Positions 46,356 through 56,188 of a DNA stretch of 64,000 nt are shown one piece after another. How positions within the stretch are numbered: position 1 is the stretch's first letter; every line of letters starts with the position of its first letter. The stretch comes from Dyadobacter sp. 676. GTDB lineage: Bacteria > Bacteroidota > Bacteroidia > Cytophagales > Spirosomataceae. The stretch is taken from positions 1,302,001-1,366,000 of the forward strand of contig NZ_CP159289.1 in NCBI RefSeq assembly GCF_040448675.1. The letters run 5' to 3'. The notes under the pieces were generated by a model. It was not told the origin of the DNA and ran no database searches. It worked only from the letters and a program-made list of their open reading frames with translations. The position numbers and the translations under genes were made by a program.

Positions 46356-47429
46356 TCAGCCTAATGTCGCGTTCTTTTTACCAATGAACCGGGCATAGGC
46401 GGCACCTGCGACGAGCAGCGACTTTTCGGCAGCCGCCGGCATTTGTGCCAGAGGAGTGATTTCGATATTAACCGAATCCTTTTTCTCGGTACGCCTCCAC
46501 GCGCCTACGATCTTCCCTTTTACCATCACCACCGGCTTGAATATGCCATTTCCCGAGTCGGGGTTCCGGGCAACCGCGGCGTCCATTGCGACGCTACGAT
46601 CGGCGTAGCCGACGGTCAGTTCGTCGTAGGGTGGAAGCAGCATAGCCCTCGACGGCATTTTGGGTACCTCTCCGAAACCGGCAAAAATGTATTCGCGGCC
46701 CCCGACTTTGGCCGTCTCGAACTCGCCCCGCACGGCTTCGAAACCCAGCCGGGCATCCGCAACCGGCAAACCGGTCCACCACACAAAGTCCTGGATCGTG
46801 GCTGGCCCGTGACTTGTAAAATAACGTTTCGCCAATGCGGCCAGCCCTTGTTCCCGTGGCAAAGCGGGCGCTGAGGGCACTTTTTTGTCGAACAATGCAT
46901 AGGTGAACTTTTTCCCGCGGCGTGCACCGTTACAAATTACCTTATCCAGTTCGGCCTGGAACACGATGTGGGTAGCGCGCAGGTTGTCGGTCTCAATACC
47001 AGCCTTGTTCACTTCGGCAATGATCTCCTCGCGCGTAAGCTCCTGCCCGTCGGCCAGCAATCTGCCTATCAGGTCGTTTGTCATGTTGAATACCGACCTG
47101 TCGAGTTTCAATTGCCGGTACATGGTTCCCGCGAGCTTCACAATGTGCGGCGCGGTAAGTTCCATCATCCACCGAATATCCCCGGTAGCCACGAAATGCC
47201 ATGTGGGTCGCATCACGTGCGTCCGGATAATGCCCCCGGCATCGATGGCCTCCTCTACCGAGTCGTCCGTCGCCTTTTTCAGTCTTAAACCCAGCGCCCA
47301 TTTGGCCATTGCGAAATCCTGGGCCTGAACAGCGCCCATCCAGGCTACCAGCCCGGCGGGGTCGGTGAAACGGGTATCGAGAACTTGCTGGTTGGCAAGG
47401 CGCACGGCGGCGATATCGGATAATGTCAT
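46356..47429 (-). CDS. HTH_42 winged-helix protein, AlkZ-like DNA glycosylase
   Basis: This 357-aa protein belongs to the HTH_42 superfamily of tandem winged helices. It contains WMGAVQAQDFAMAKWALGL with the QxQ motif (Q, A, Q) known to be catalytic in AlkZ glycosylases that unhook DNA crosslinks. Also seen are THVMRPTWHFVATGDIRWM, VWWTGLPVADAR and MLLPPYDELTVGYADRSVAM. Proteins with this architecture repair bulky or crosslinked DNA lesions, often as natural-product resistance functions. ATG 47429 is chosen over ATG 47453. No biosynthetic cluster is adjacent, so a general repair role is more likely. Confidence 0.85.
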   Translation of the reverse strand: MTLSDIAAVRLANQQVLDTRFTDPAGLVAWMGAVQAQDFAMAKWALGLRLKKATDDSVEEAIDAGGIIRTHVMRPTWHFVATGDIRWMMELTAPHIVKLAGTMYRQLKLDRSVFNMTNDLIGRLLADGQELTREEIIAEVNKAGIETDNLRATHIVFQAELDKVICNGARRGKKFTYALFDKKVPSAPALPREQGLAALAKRYFTSHGPATIQDFVWWTGLPVADARLGFEAVRGEFETAKVGGREYIFAGFGEVPKMPSRAMLLPPYDELTVGYADRSVAMDAAVARNPDSGNGIFKPVVMVKGKIVGAWRRTEKKDSVNIEITPLAQMPAAAEKSLLVAGAAYARFIGKKNATLG

Positions 47430-47487
47430 GGGCCGGATAATCGGGAGAAACAAATATTGTTAGTCGCTAAAATGACGATTTATATAC

Positions 47488-47525
47488 AAAAAAAGAAAAC
47501 CCCGCCGGCGTAAAGCTCAACGGGG
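47488..47525 (-). terminator. Intrinsic terminator of the small membrane protein gene
   Basis: Read on the minus strand, CCCCG pairs with CGGGG and the stem is followed by TTTTCTTTTTTT. It lies 59 bases beyond the stop at 47584. Confidence 0.75.
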
Positions 47526-47583
47526 ACTGTACTTGCAGTTCTTCTATTCGCGGACAAAGACGGTCCGCCCATTGCCTTTCCGG

Positions 47584-47967
47584 TTATTTCAAAACGGCTG
47601 TTTGCCTCAAACCGGCAGCTTGCAGGTACGCCATCGCAGCCACCCACACCCCCACCGCGCCGATGGCCCCATATCCCAAAAGCGATATCGGCAATGGCTG
47701 GAAAAGAACGATCGCCGCGCTGCAAACCACCCAAAGCGAGTCCAGCACGATTACCAGCCTCACCGCACGGGCATTCACAGGATTCCCCCTGGCGACCGAA
47801 AATACCAGCGCGGCAAATGCAATCAGGAAAACACCGACCCCGATAAACGGCTTGGTAGCCGTGGTTTCAAACAATCCCGCTACGAACTCCGGAAAAGCGG
47901 CGAGCCCCAAACCTGTTGCACCTGAACTGATTGCATTGATAAGCATTACATTTTTGAGCGTTTTCAT
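47584..47967 (-). CDS. Small four-helix membrane protein of unknown function
   Basis: From ATG 47967 the product has 127 aa (MKTLKNVMLINAISSGATGL), with four membrane helices at about 10-30, 42-62, 72-92 and 100-120. It resembles small transporters or pairs of membrane-spanning proteins annotated as unknown in Bacteroidota. A longer frame upstream of 47967 is not used because its sequence is not protein-like. No neighbours in operon arrangement; a terminator follows. I cannot suggest a role beyond being in the inner membrane. Confidence 0.65.
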   Translation of the reverse strand: MKTLKNVMLINAISSGATGLGLAAFPEFVAGLFETTATKPFIGVGVFLIAFAALVFSVARGNPVNARAVRLVIVLDSLWVVCSAAIVLFQPLPISLLGYGAIGAVGVWVAAMAYLQAAGLRQTAVLK

Positions 47968-48078
47968 ATTTCGATTGTTTAGTTGTTTGGATACGACAAA
48001 GGTATGGCCGTCACTCCGCCACAGGCTTACCAGTACACGCCAACGGCTTATCATTTCATGACACCGCACGATAAACTC

Positions 48079-48114
48079 AAAAAAGAAACCCCGAAGGCGA
48101 CGGACCTCCGGGGT
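48079..48114 (-). terminator. Intrinsic terminator of the GNAT gene at 48140
   Basis: On the minus strand ACCCCG (48114-48109) pairs with CGGGGT (48093-48088) around a loop of about 15 bases, and the stem is followed by TTCTTTTTT. It begins 26 bases after the gene stop. Confidence 0.7.
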
Positions 48115-48139
48115 GCGAAAAAAATGGTCTGGTACAATT

Positions 48140-48607
48140 TCAAATGCTTGTGGCAAGTCGCATTTCTGTCAATATCTTCCTGAAACCGACTTTTTCGTAA
48201 GCAGTTACCGCGGAGGCGTTGTCTGAATACACTTGCAGCCGGACCTCGTCCAAGCCTTTTTTGCGTGCCCATACCACCAGTTCGTCGATGATGAGCTTAT
48301 TGATCCCCCGCCCCCGCATATCGGGTTCGGTGTACATGAAACCCAAAAACGCATATCGTTGAAAGCGATTGTAAGATTTTCCTTCCAAAATACGCGCATG
48401 CCCGCTCGCCACCAGCCTGTCGCCCAGCACCGCCACCAACACTTCCGCGTCGTCGCTGCGGATCATTTTTTCGAGGTCATAGTAATGAAACGTGTGCTCC
48501 ACAAGCGTATCGTCGAAAGGCCGCTCATTGGCAATGAGATTTTGTTCAAATGCAAGAAGTGTCGGCAGTTCGTCAAGCCGCGCTTGCCGGATCTGGATGT
48601 TTTCCAT
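48140..48607 (-). CDS. GNAT family N-acetyltransferase
   Basis: From ATG 48607 the product has 155 aa: ENIQIRQARLDELPTLLAFE, then the acetyl-CoA binding YTEPDMRGRGINKLIIDELV and the last strand YSDNASAVTAYEKVGFRKIL. These are normal GNAT motifs (RxxGxG/N). An upstream extension to 48733 is open but not protein-like and overlaps the SDR end. The substrate is unknown. It lies 37 bases downstream of the SDR gene stop on the same strand, so both may be transcribed together. Confidence 0.87.
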   Translation of the reverse strand: MENIQIRQARLDELPTLLAFEQNLIANERPFDDTLVEHTFHYYDLEKMIRSDDAEVLVAVLGDRLVASGHARILEGKSYNRFQRYAFLGFMYTEPDMRGRGINKLIIDELVVWARKKGLDEVRLQVYSDNASAVTAYEKVGFRKILTEMRLATSI

Positions 48608-48644
48608 GAGAATGTCGATGTGGTACTGCCACAAATCTATCATT

Positions 48645-49236
48645 TCAGGCGAGGATTTCCGCAACCCGGTCTGCCGATTCCTTGCCCGCATATACAGGCA
48701 AGGCAATGGTATGGATGCGGAGGCCGGCGTCATTCAATTCCGCATCGAGGTGGCCGGCAAAGCGCATGTTGAACGCCATTAAAGCCTGTTCCCAAACCGG
48801 TAACGGCTGCGAATGGCACCAGATGTTGATCACCCGGGAATGCGCGTAGAGCAGCAGGTTCGGCAATAGCTGATGCAGGTAGAGGATGCCGCTTGCGTGG
48901 CTGGTTTTAAGTTTCCTGTCCAGTGCCCAGACATCATAATCGTCCAGCCGCTGCGACCAGCCGGTTTCGGTATAATTTATTAGCATATCCACTTCGAAGC
49001 CCTCGTTGATCTTTTCGCAGGCCGAAATAATGCTTCCGGTATCCGCGTCGTCGACGACCCGGTAATGCACAAGCACCCGGTAGTTTTGTACGATATCCCG
49101 CACGAGTGTTTCCAAAGCGGCTTCCCTTGTTCCTATCAGGATCAGATGTCGTTTGCCGGACGCAAGCGTTTTGGCGAAGGCCCGCCCCCAGGGCGTATCG
49201 CCCCCCCCGAACTACGGAAAAATTCATGGCTTCCAT
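48645..49236 (-). pseudogene. Short-chain dehydrogenase-like protein, broken by one extra base in a G8 run
   Basis: From ATG 49236 (MEAMNFSVV) the frame reads RGG and then goes astray because of a run of eight C on the plus strand (49201-49208). With one base removed it continues as DTPWGRAFAKTLASGKRHLI and LIGTREAALETLVRDIVQNY and runs to 48645, giving about 196 aa. The amino-terminal RGGDTPWGRAFAKTLASG is a degenerate Rossmann glycine motif, and the rest (SIISACEKINEGFEVDMLIN and IHTIALPVYAG) fits an atypical SDR. The catalytic YxxxK is not obvious. Function is unknown. Confidence 0.65.
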
Positions 49237-49324
49237 GTTTTTGGCAAAAAAATCGGACAATACAAAGGTTAAATGCCCTTAGAGTTGTCATCAAAATACA
49301 CCTGCAAAGAAAACGGGACCGCTC

Positions 49325-50131
49325 ATGAGAGGAAATACTGATTTATCATTACAGAAATCGTCGGCGAACCCGGTGAGGATCGCGCCCGACTATATGCCGC
49401 TGCTGAACAGATATTACGATTTCGACGGCGTCGAACCAGGTCGGCTGGACAAGCAGCTTGCGCTTATCCGGACCGTAGCACAATTCAGCAGCAGCGGTAT
49501 GACCGTGTACGACCTGCAAAAACAGACGCACGTTTACGTTTCGAGGAATTTTTATCAACTCTACGGATACGATTTCAGTGAAGCCGGATCCTGCATTCCG
49601 AATGAGGTCTTTGACCAGAAAATCCATCCTGACGATCGTCATGCGCTGGCACGCAGCGGATACGATGCCATGAAATACGTAATGGCACAGCCCGCCCACC
49701 TTCGCAAGCAGTTCAAGATGCTCACAGAATACCGGATAATCACCAGCGATGGGGCCGCTATCCGCGTTACGGAGCAGCATCAGGTGCTTGAATTGGACGC
49801 ATCCGGGAATATCTGGCTTTCGCTGGGAGTGATCGACATTTCGCCCGATCAGACGGCCGCGGGGACCAAATGCCAGATCGTCAACCTCGATACCGGCGAA
49901 CTTATCCAACTGGAAAATAACCGCATAGCAGACAACGCAAGGCTGACCGCCCGCGAAAGAGAAATCCTTGGCATGATCGGTAAAGGGAAACTGAGTAAAG
50001 AAATCTCCGCATTACTGGACATCAGTGTCCATACTGTCAACACTCACCGGCAGCGGATATTGGAAAAACTCCGGGCCGACAACTCGATCGAAGCATTACA
50101 AAGCGCGAAGATGATCGGATTATTAGCCTGA
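49325..50131 (+). CDS. PAS-like sensory and LuxR HTH transcriptional regulator
   Basis: This 268-aa protein has an amino-terminal PAS-like fold (about 50-175) with FYQLYGYDFSEAGSCIPNEV and IHPDDRHALARSGYDAMKYV, then a LuxR HTH (about 200-262) with LTAREREILGMIGKGKLSKE and ISVHTVNTHRQRILEKLRAD. This architecture is common in Bacteroidota and is thought to sense a small ligand or redox state in one protein. It is divergent from the SDR gene, with an 88-base spacer. No transmembrane part is present. Confidence 0.9.
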   Translation: MRGNTDLSLQKSSANPVRIAPDYMPLLNRYYDFDGVEPGRLDKQLALIRTVAQFSSSGMTVYDLQKQTHVYVSRNFYQLYGYDFSEAGSCIPNEVFDQKIHPDDRHALARSGYDAMKYVMAQPAHLRKQFKMLTEYRIITSDGAAIRVTEQHQVLELDASGNIWLSLGVIDISPDQTAAGTKCQIVNLDTGELIQLENNRIADNARLTAREREILGMIGKGKLSKEISALLDISVHTVNTHRQRILEKLRADNSIEALQSAKMIGLLA

Positions 50132-50269
50132 AAATCATTGAAACGAGTCTTAGGATAATTGAAACTACATTTGTGAGATAATTCGACAAATCAATTCAAC
50201 AAATTGGTACACTTTTAATGCTAACCGGGGTTACAAACGATTACTATTCAAAAGTTTAACCTGGTAGCT

Positions 50270-50578
50270 ATGGAAAGTGCAACACAGAAACAGGCCGTTA
50301 TCACACTGAACGGCGAAAGCTTTAAGCACTACCTGATCGAACGTTATGGCAATGCTGTCGAAAATTCCAATTGGCAAAGGTTCAAAAATGCTTCGCAGGA
50401 GCTGATCTCCGCCGAAACGTGGATACAACTGTATAACCGGGCCAAGGAAGACCTGGCTCAGAAAGGCGGCTCGTTGATCGGCTATGAGCTGGTCGATAAT
50501 ATTCTGCTAAGCCACGACGGCATCGGTTCTCACTGGCCGATGAACTGGATGTGGGTGATCCGTTTCGGGCACGATTAA
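50270..50578 (+). CDS. Small hypothetical protein
   Basis: This 102-aa protein (MESATQKQAVITLNGESFKH) is a soluble, helix-rich polypeptide with a Trp/Met-rich end (GSHWPMNWMWVIRFGHD). TACATTTG at 50166-50173 fits a -7 element about 97 bases before the ATG, but its -33 box is at the wrong distance. I know no family; the frame, start context and codon use look genuine. It does not share an obvious function with neighbours. Confidence 0.6.
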   Translation: MESATQKQAVITLNGESFKHYLIERYGNAVENSNWQRFKNASQELISAETWIQLYNRAKEDLAQKGGSLIGYELVDNILLSHDGIGSHWPMNWMWVIRFGHD

Positions 50579-50662
50579 TTCTGCAAAACCGGTGTTTTTT
50601 AGGGCTGTCGTTTTTGTTCTATTTTTCCGCCATGGCTCACCCGAACTTTGAAAGAAAAAGCT

Positions 50663-51154
50663 ATGACGACAATTAACCTGTTCCTGCTCGTAACGGCGCT
50701 TGCCAGCGGTCTTATCGCCGGATTGTTTTACAGCTATTCCTGCTCGGTGAACCCCGGCCTGGCCGGCATTCCGGATGCGGGTTACCTGACTTCCGTGCAA
50801 TCCATCAACCGCGCTATTCTCAATCCCGTATTTTTTTTCAGCTTTACAGGCACGCTGTTGCTTTTACCTGTGAGCACTTATCAGCATTTCGGAACCGGAC
50901 GCTTTTACTGGCTGCTCGGCGCCACGATCCTGTATGCGACCGGGACTTTCGGCGTGACGATGTTCGGGAATGTGCCTTTAAATAACGCACTGGACAAGAT
51001 TAATCTCGCAAATGCCACTGCCCAGGAACTAGCCGGGCACCGTTTGCGGTTTGAGATTCCGTGGAACAGGCTGCACACGATCCGCACCTGTGCCTCGGTG
51101 GCTTCGTTTGTGCTGGTGCTCCTGGCCTGCCTGGCCACAACCGACAAACACTGA
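50663..51154 (+). CDS. DUF1772 family membrane protein
   Basis: From ATG 50663 the product has 163 aa and four membrane helices. MTTINLFLLVTALASGLIAG and SYSCSVNPGLAGIPDAGYL, then IPWNRLHTIRTCASVASFVL with the conserved N-x-x-H-T-x-R-T pattern, are typical of DUF1772 (anthrone-oxygenase-like) proteins. These are found as small membrane oxygenase-type or unknown proteins. A start from TTG 50648 would add five residues. It lies nine bases before the GNAT gene and is likely transcribed with it. Confidence 0.8.
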   Translation: MTTINLFLLVTALASGLIAGLFYSYSCSVNPGLAGIPDAGYLTSVQSINRAILNPVFFFSFTGTLLLLPVSTYQHFGTGRFYWLLGATILYATGTFGVTMFGNVPLNNALDKINLANATAQELAGHRLRFEIPWNRLHTIRTCASVASFVLVLLACLATTDKH

Positions 51155-51163
51155 TCAGCAAAC

Positions 51164-51643
51164 ATGTCCATACGTCCGTACGAACCTGCCGACTATGCCG
51201 GTTGCATACGTGCATTCGAGAGCAACCAACCTGCTTTTTTCGCCGACCATGAAAAGGAGGAATTTGAAACATTGCTGGAAGAAATAGCCGCGCCGGGCGG
51301 ATCGACCGTCTACTACTATGTTGTAGAACATGAGGGAGTCATAGCAGCATGCGCGGGCTTTTGTATGCAACCCGACAAAGCGTCGGCCGGGCTCGTGTGG
51401 GGAATGGTTGCACGCGATTTTCACCGCCAGGGCATTGGCAAACAGCTTTTGACCTACCGTTTGAATAAAATCCGGGAGCTTCTGCCGGGCGTGCCCGTGA
51501 TCCTCGACACAACGCAGCTCAGCTATCCTTTTTTCGAAAAATCAGGCTTCCGGGTTACCCGGATCACCAGGGATTATTATGCACCGGGCCTGGATCGCTA
51601 TGATATGATCCTGGAACCGGCTGGCATATCCGCACCGGCCTGA
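51164..51643 (+). CDS. GNAT family N-acetyltransferase
   Basis: This 159-aa protein begins MSIRPYEPADYAGCIRAFES and has the acetyl-CoA binding segment GMVARDFHRQGIGKQLLTYR (RxxGxG), then LDTTQLSYPFFEKSGFRVTR. These match GNAT motifs A and B. It closely follows DUF1772 (nine bases) and ends inside a long hairpin that also marks the end of the convergent TonB receptor gene. The amine or amino-acid substrate is unknown. Confidence 0.9.
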   Translation: MSIRPYEPADYAGCIRAFESNQPAFFADHEKEEFETLLEEIAAPGGSTVYYYVVEHEGVIAACAGFCMQPDKASAGLVWGMVARDFHRQGIGKQLLTYRLNKIRELLPGVPVILDTTQLSYPFFEKSGFRVTRITRDYYAPGLDRYDMILEPAGISAPA

Positions 51644-51667
51644 CCGGCACAACCGGTGCGGATATGC
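51624..51667. terminator. Perfect 15-bp hairpin between convergent genes
   Basis: GCATATCCGCACCGG (51624-51638) pairs without mismatch with CCGGTGCGGATATGC (51653-51667) around a 14-base loop. The stop of the GNAT gene (51641-51643) is inside the loop, and the stop of the convergent TonB receptor gene is at 51675. T residues after it are few (TCAATTTTC), so it is more likely a transcript-end stabiliser or a collision barrier than a strict terminator. Confidence 0.65.
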
Positions 51668-51674
51668 TCAATTT

Positions 51675-54114
51675 TCACTCGACCCGGCCCTTTTCGTCGT
51701 CCGAAGCGGTATTAGCGTGTCTGCGCTTGCGGACAAAGGATTCCTTTCCAAACTTATAGCTGAATGCAATGCCGATGCGTCGGGTGTCCGTCGTATTGAT
51801 CTGATAATAATCGGATTGCCGGATACCGAAGGATTTGTTATGATAGACCCATGAATGGAACAAATCTTCAAAATTCATTGCAATGGCGCCTTTCCCTTTC
51901 CAGATTTTCTTCTGTATCCCGCCGTTGACCCGGAACATCCCCGAAGTCTGAGCCTGGCCGTTTACATCCCGGCTCGCATAGTAGCCCCCCCAGTTCGGCA
52001 TTCCAGCCGTTGCCCAGATTGAAATAATTGCTGATTTCCAGCCGAGCAACGTTGGTAGCATAGTTCAGCGATTCGGTATAAGCGATTCCCTTCATAATGA
52101 TGCGCGACAGCCGAAGCGTTGTATTACTGTACCACCAGTTCGTTAGCTGTCCCGAAACGGTTGTATTTAACAATAGCATATACCCTCGCGCAATATTATC
52201 GGGGCGACTGATGAAGGTATCGCCCCGTGCCTCGATCGTCGTGAAAATACTGTTAGTGAACCGGTTGTAGCTCAAACCCATATTAAGGAAGTTCTTGTGC
52301 TGGTATTTCAGCTCCACACGGTTCTGGTACTGCGGTATCAGGTTCGGGTTTCCCGCACTGTATGTATATTGGTCTTTGTAGAGAACGAAAGGGTTGAGCA
52401 TCTGGTAGTTCGGGCGGCTGATCCTCCTCACGACCATGAGTACGAATGCATTCCGGTTATCGGGTTTATAATTCAGGAAGATACTGGGGAAAAGCCGGGT
52501 GTAATTCCTGGTGAAACGCGTTGCCGCAACCGAGTCATTCCCCAACTGGTTTCCTCTGGCAACTGTATTTTCCAGCCGGAGTCCCGCCTGTATCCCGAAG
52601 TGCGCCCATCTTTTTTCGCCGCTTGCGTAAGCCGCATGAATGTGCTCGCGGTATTGAAAATGGTTTGACCGGCGGTTATCGATTACCTCATTGCCACCTT
52701 CCCTATTGAAATGATTGAACACAAAGTCATTATCCACGTAGCTCGACTTGAAGCCTGCCTCCATACGTGCCTTGTTTTCGAACGGGTGCGTATAATCGGC
52801 TTTCAGGGTATAAATGTTGATATCGGAAGGTGTACGATAGCGGAAGCGCTCCCGGCCCGTCAGTGTCCCGTCGGCATCGAACAGCCGGTTTTCCAATTCC
52901 TGATCACCACGGGTATCATATTTCAGATAATTGGCATCCACAGCCAGCTCCCGGCCCCTGTCGTCGAACTTATGTAATACATTGAAATTCAAACCTGTAT
53001 TATGGCGAACATCTTTTGCGCCGGTATTGCCGTTCCCGCTGCCCGTCGGTTGGCCCGGCGCATCCAGCTGCGTACTCTCGTAGGTAAAATCGCCGGTCCG
53101 CGAGGAGCCATTGAGATTGATGATCGTACCTAAAACCGTTTTAGAAGTCACGGCCCAATCCATGCCCCAATTCACATTACAGCCGTTCGTCGTATTCTTC
53201 TGGTCGTTTTGCAGATTCACGCGGGATTTCAGTCCGCCGGTTGCATTGTAATATCTCCGGCTGAAATCGTCTGCCGCATAATTTTTTTCCCGGTTATAAC
53301 CGAGGTTCGCGAATACATTCAGCTTTCCCAGGTTATAGTTCAGATTAACGGCGTCATTGTTTCTTCCATAACGCCCCTGGCTACCGCCCAGCGCCACGCT
53401 GCCTGTCAGGCCACTGATACGCGTTTTTTTCAAACGGATGTCGATCACCGCGTTACCGGCGGCGTCGTAGCGCGCCGGCGGATTGTCCATCAGCTCGATT
53501 TTATCGAGCACGCCGCCTGGCAGCGATTTCAGGTAGGCGGCCAGATCGCTTCCCGACATATAAGTGCTCCGGCCATCGATGAGCACCATTACGCCACTTT
53601 TCCCATTCAGACTGATCTCGCCATTTGCGTTGACAGTCACGCCCGGCGTTTTGCCCAGCACATCGAAGGTGTTGCCCGTGGCACTGCCGATCATTGCATC
53701 CACATGCACGATAGTCCGGTCTATTTCCTGTTCGATCACCGGTTTCCTTGCTTTCACGGTTACCTCGTTCAGCTCGATACTCTTTGCCGGCAGCAGGATT
53801 ATCGCCGGTAACGCAATCACCGGGTGCGCCGCGTCGACCGTCAATGGCATACTCACAAAATCCTTCTGCCCCATCGCCGAGATTGCCAGCAGGTAGGTAT
53901 TATTTTCGAGGTTAGCGAAGCGGAAATTGCCATTGCCGTCGGTCAGTTTACCCGCGACGAGCGTAGAATCGGCGGATTTGAGCAAACGAATGGTGGCACC
54001 TGGCAGAACTTCGCCGCCGGAATCTTTAACGGTACCGGAAATAGCATTGCCGGTTTGGCCAAATGCCCTGGCGGTTATCAGGAAGTAAGTCAGGATAGCG
54101 AAAAACGTTTTCAT
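51675..54114 (-). pseudogene. TonB-dependent receptor (OMP_b-brl_3), broken by one extra base in a C7 run
   Basis: From ATG 54114 the product has a signal peptide (MKTFFAILTYFLITARAFGQ), a CarboxypepD_reg-like domain (ISGTVKDSGGEVLPGATIRL), a plug with NGKSGVMVLIDGRSTYMSG and LPGGVLDKIELMDNPPARYD, and a beta-barrel. It goes out of frame after NLGNGWNAELGG. With one base removed from the run of seven C (51985-51991), the frame continues as YYASRDVNGQAQTSGMFRVN to a stop at 51675, giving 813 aa with the usual barrel end FSYKFGKESF. It lacks a SusD partner and faces a divergent LytS/LytTR pair across a 251-base gap. Confidence 0.87.
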
Positions 54115-54365
54115 GGCCGGGATATTTACATCGGTTGAGTGATGAGGCAAATATTACCCCGCCATGTAGCCCCCTGAAATAAATGTGTTGTAACTTCCCC
54201 GAACGATGACGGAAAGCGCCTGGCGGCTGACGAACCATTTCGACCTGCGCCACCTGTTTTCTGTCATGGAACCTGGCCTGTTTGCCCCCCACAATGCCGA
54301 ACTTATAAGCTGAACAGGCATATTTGCAGCATGGACAAGCCGCGGTCGTCAAAACCGGATAATGC

Positions 54366-55406
54366 ATGAGCATCAAAATCAGCGATAAAAACAGGGAAGC
54401 TACCAAGACCGGCATTTATACGGTGCTCACCGCCGCTACCGCCGTGCCGGTCTATTTTGGGATAGACACCTATCTGAACACCATCGGCGCTCAACATGAC
54501 GAAGCGTTGGCGGTCGCGGGGACGATCGTCTTTTTCGGCTGCGTTTACATTGGCAGGCACCTTTCGACGATCTGGTCGGCGCGGCAGCGCGAAATCCCTA
54601 AAAATGTGCTCAATGGCCTGGCGGGAGCCATCGCGGTCTGTTTTGTATGGCTTTTTATCCATGCCGATTTTCAGTTCCGCACCTTTCCGGGCATTAACCT
54701 GCTCTTGTACTGGATGCCTTTTGTGACAATCGGGCTTTGTACCGGGGCGCTTATCAAACTGTTCAGAATGAGTACCCAAAAAGAGCTGGAAGCTGCCAGG
54801 ACCCAGGCCGCACACAGCCAGAGCGAGCTATTTCTGCTGCAATCCCAATTGAGCCCGCATTTTTTGTTCAATACATTAAATAACCTTTACGGCCTGTCGA
54901 TTAGCCAGCACGAAAAAATCCCGCCGCTGATATTGAAGCTGTCGGATCTGCTGAGGTATTCCGTTTATGAGGCAAGCGAAACCTATGTACCGCTCCGCGA
55001 CGAGTTGACCTACATTCGCAACTATATCGACTTCGAGCAACTCCGGATGGGCGACCGGCTCGAACTGCAAACCGACATCGAACAAGTCGGCGGGCCCGAT
55101 ATCCGCATTGCGCCGATGCTTCTTATCGTGTTTATTGAAAATGCGTTCAAGCACTCCCGAAATACGATCGATTCAAAAGTCTTTATTGAAATGCGCCTGA
55201 AAATATGGGGTAATTCGATTCTTTTTTACCTTAGAAATTCACACAACCGCTCCGCACAAAATGACCAGCACGTTGAAAAACACAGCGGTTTCGGCCTGGC
55301 GAACGTCAGAAAACGGCTGCAACTGCTTTACCCTGGCCAGCACTACCTCGTTATTGACAACGAGGAAAATACCTACACCGTAAATTTGCGCCTGAACCTT
55401 CGATGA
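54366..55406 (+). CDS. LytS-family sensor histidine kinase
   Basis: This 346-aa protein has four membrane helices (about 16-35, 50-68, 83-100, 110-130), a coiled coil, and a His_kinase domain with SQLSPHFLFNTLNNLYGLSI. The N box is VFIENAFKHSRN and the G box reads HSGFGLANVRKRLQLLYP. It is divergent from the TonB receptor gene (ATG 54114 on the minus strand), with a 251-base shared control region. Its stop at 55404-55406 lies one base before the ATG of the LytTR partner, so the two are surely co-transcribed. Confidence 0.93.
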   Translation: MSIKISDKNREATKTGIYTVLTAATAVPVYFGIDTYLNTIGAQHDEALAVAGTIVFFGCVYIGRHLSTIWSARQREIPKNVLNGLAGAIAVCFVWLFIHADFQFRTFPGINLLLYWMPFVTIGLCTGALIKLFRMSTQKELEAARTQAAHSQSELFLLQSQLSPHFLFNTLNNLYGLSISQHEKIPPLILKLSDLLRYSVYEASETYVPLRDELTYIRNYIDFEQLRMGDRLELQTDIEQVGGPDIRIAPMLLIVFIENAFKHSRNTIDSKVFIEMRLKIWGNSILFYLRNSHNRSAQNDQHVEKHSGFGLANVRKRLQLLYPGQHYLVIDNEENTYTVNLRLNLR

Positions 55407-55407
55407 T

Positions 55408-56121
55408 ATGACCCGGATAGAATGCCTGATTGTGGACGACGAGCCCATTGCGCGTGACATTATACGCACCTATTGCGGGCACCTGCCCTACTTGAACGTG
55501 GCGGGTACCTGCGGAACCGCGCTCGAAGCCCGAACGGTGTTAATGCAGCAAAAAATCCATATTTTGTTTCTGGATATTAATATGCCGGTCATGGATGGCA
55601 TTTCGTTTCTCAAAACACTCAAAACGCCACCGCAGGTTATCTTTACGACCGCTTACAAAGAGTTCGCCGTCGACGCCTTCGACCTCTCGGCCTGCGATTA
55701 TCTGCTCAAACCTTTCTCACTCGAACGCTTCGTGGTGGCCGTCGACAAAGCCATGGGAAGCTTGCATTCCTCCGCCCAAATGCAGGAACCGGAAGCCGCA
55801 AAGGAAGATGGCTTTTTCTTTTTAAAGGCCGACGGTAAAATATACAAGATCATGCACAACGACCTGCTTTATGCGGAGGCTAATGGAAATTATACCAAAG
55901 TAAGGACTACGCAACACACACTGATGCCAGCTATGACTTTCTCGGGTTTCGAGGAACTGGTACCGCGCTCGAAGTTCCTGCGGATCCACCGGTCGTTTAT
56001 CGTCAACAAATCCAAAATAGACCACATCGAAGGCAATCGCGTTTTCATTGGCAGCACCGAAATACCGATCGGCAGCAACTACCGCGAGCAATTTCTGAAA
56101 CAAATCGGGCTAAACGGTTGA
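55408..56121 (+). CDS. LytTR-type response regulator
   Basis: This 237-aa protein has a receiver (D10-D11-E12, phospho-acceptor D56 in LFLDINMPVMDGISFL, K in DYLLKPFS) and a LytTR domain at about 130-232 with FLRIHRSFIVNKSKI and IPIGSNYREQFLKQ. It starts one base after the kinase stop. Its end faces the convergent outer-membrane barrel gene, and a strong hairpin lies between. The two regulators of this window that accompany TonB receptors (this and 10753-11520) are similar in length and order. Confidence 0.93.
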   Translation: MTRIECLIVDDEPIARDIIRTYCGHLPYLNVAGTCGTALEARTVLMQQKIHILFLDINMPVMDGISFLKTLKTPPQVIFTTAYKEFAVDAFDLSACDYLLKPFSLERFVVAVDKAMGSLHSSAQMQEPEAAKEDGFFFLKADGKIYKIMHNDLLYAEANGNYTKVRTTQHTLMPAMTFSGFEELVPRSKFLRIHRSFIVNKSKIDHIEGNRVFIGSTEIPIGSNYREQFLKQIGLNG

Positions 56122-56142
56122 CTTACCACCGCAATGCCCATG

Positions 56143-56167
56143 AAAAAAGCAGGGTCACCCCTGCTTT
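56143..56167. terminator. Bidirectional terminator between convergent genes
   Basis: AAAGCAGGG (56146-56154) pairs perfectly with CCCTGCTTT (56159-56167) around the tetraloop TCAC. On the minus strand it is followed by TTTTTT, which suits the barrel gene at 56189. On the plus strand only TTT follows, weaker for the LytTR gene. Confidence 0.85.
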
Positions 56168-56188
56168 CCGATATCGGTTATCCAGTGC

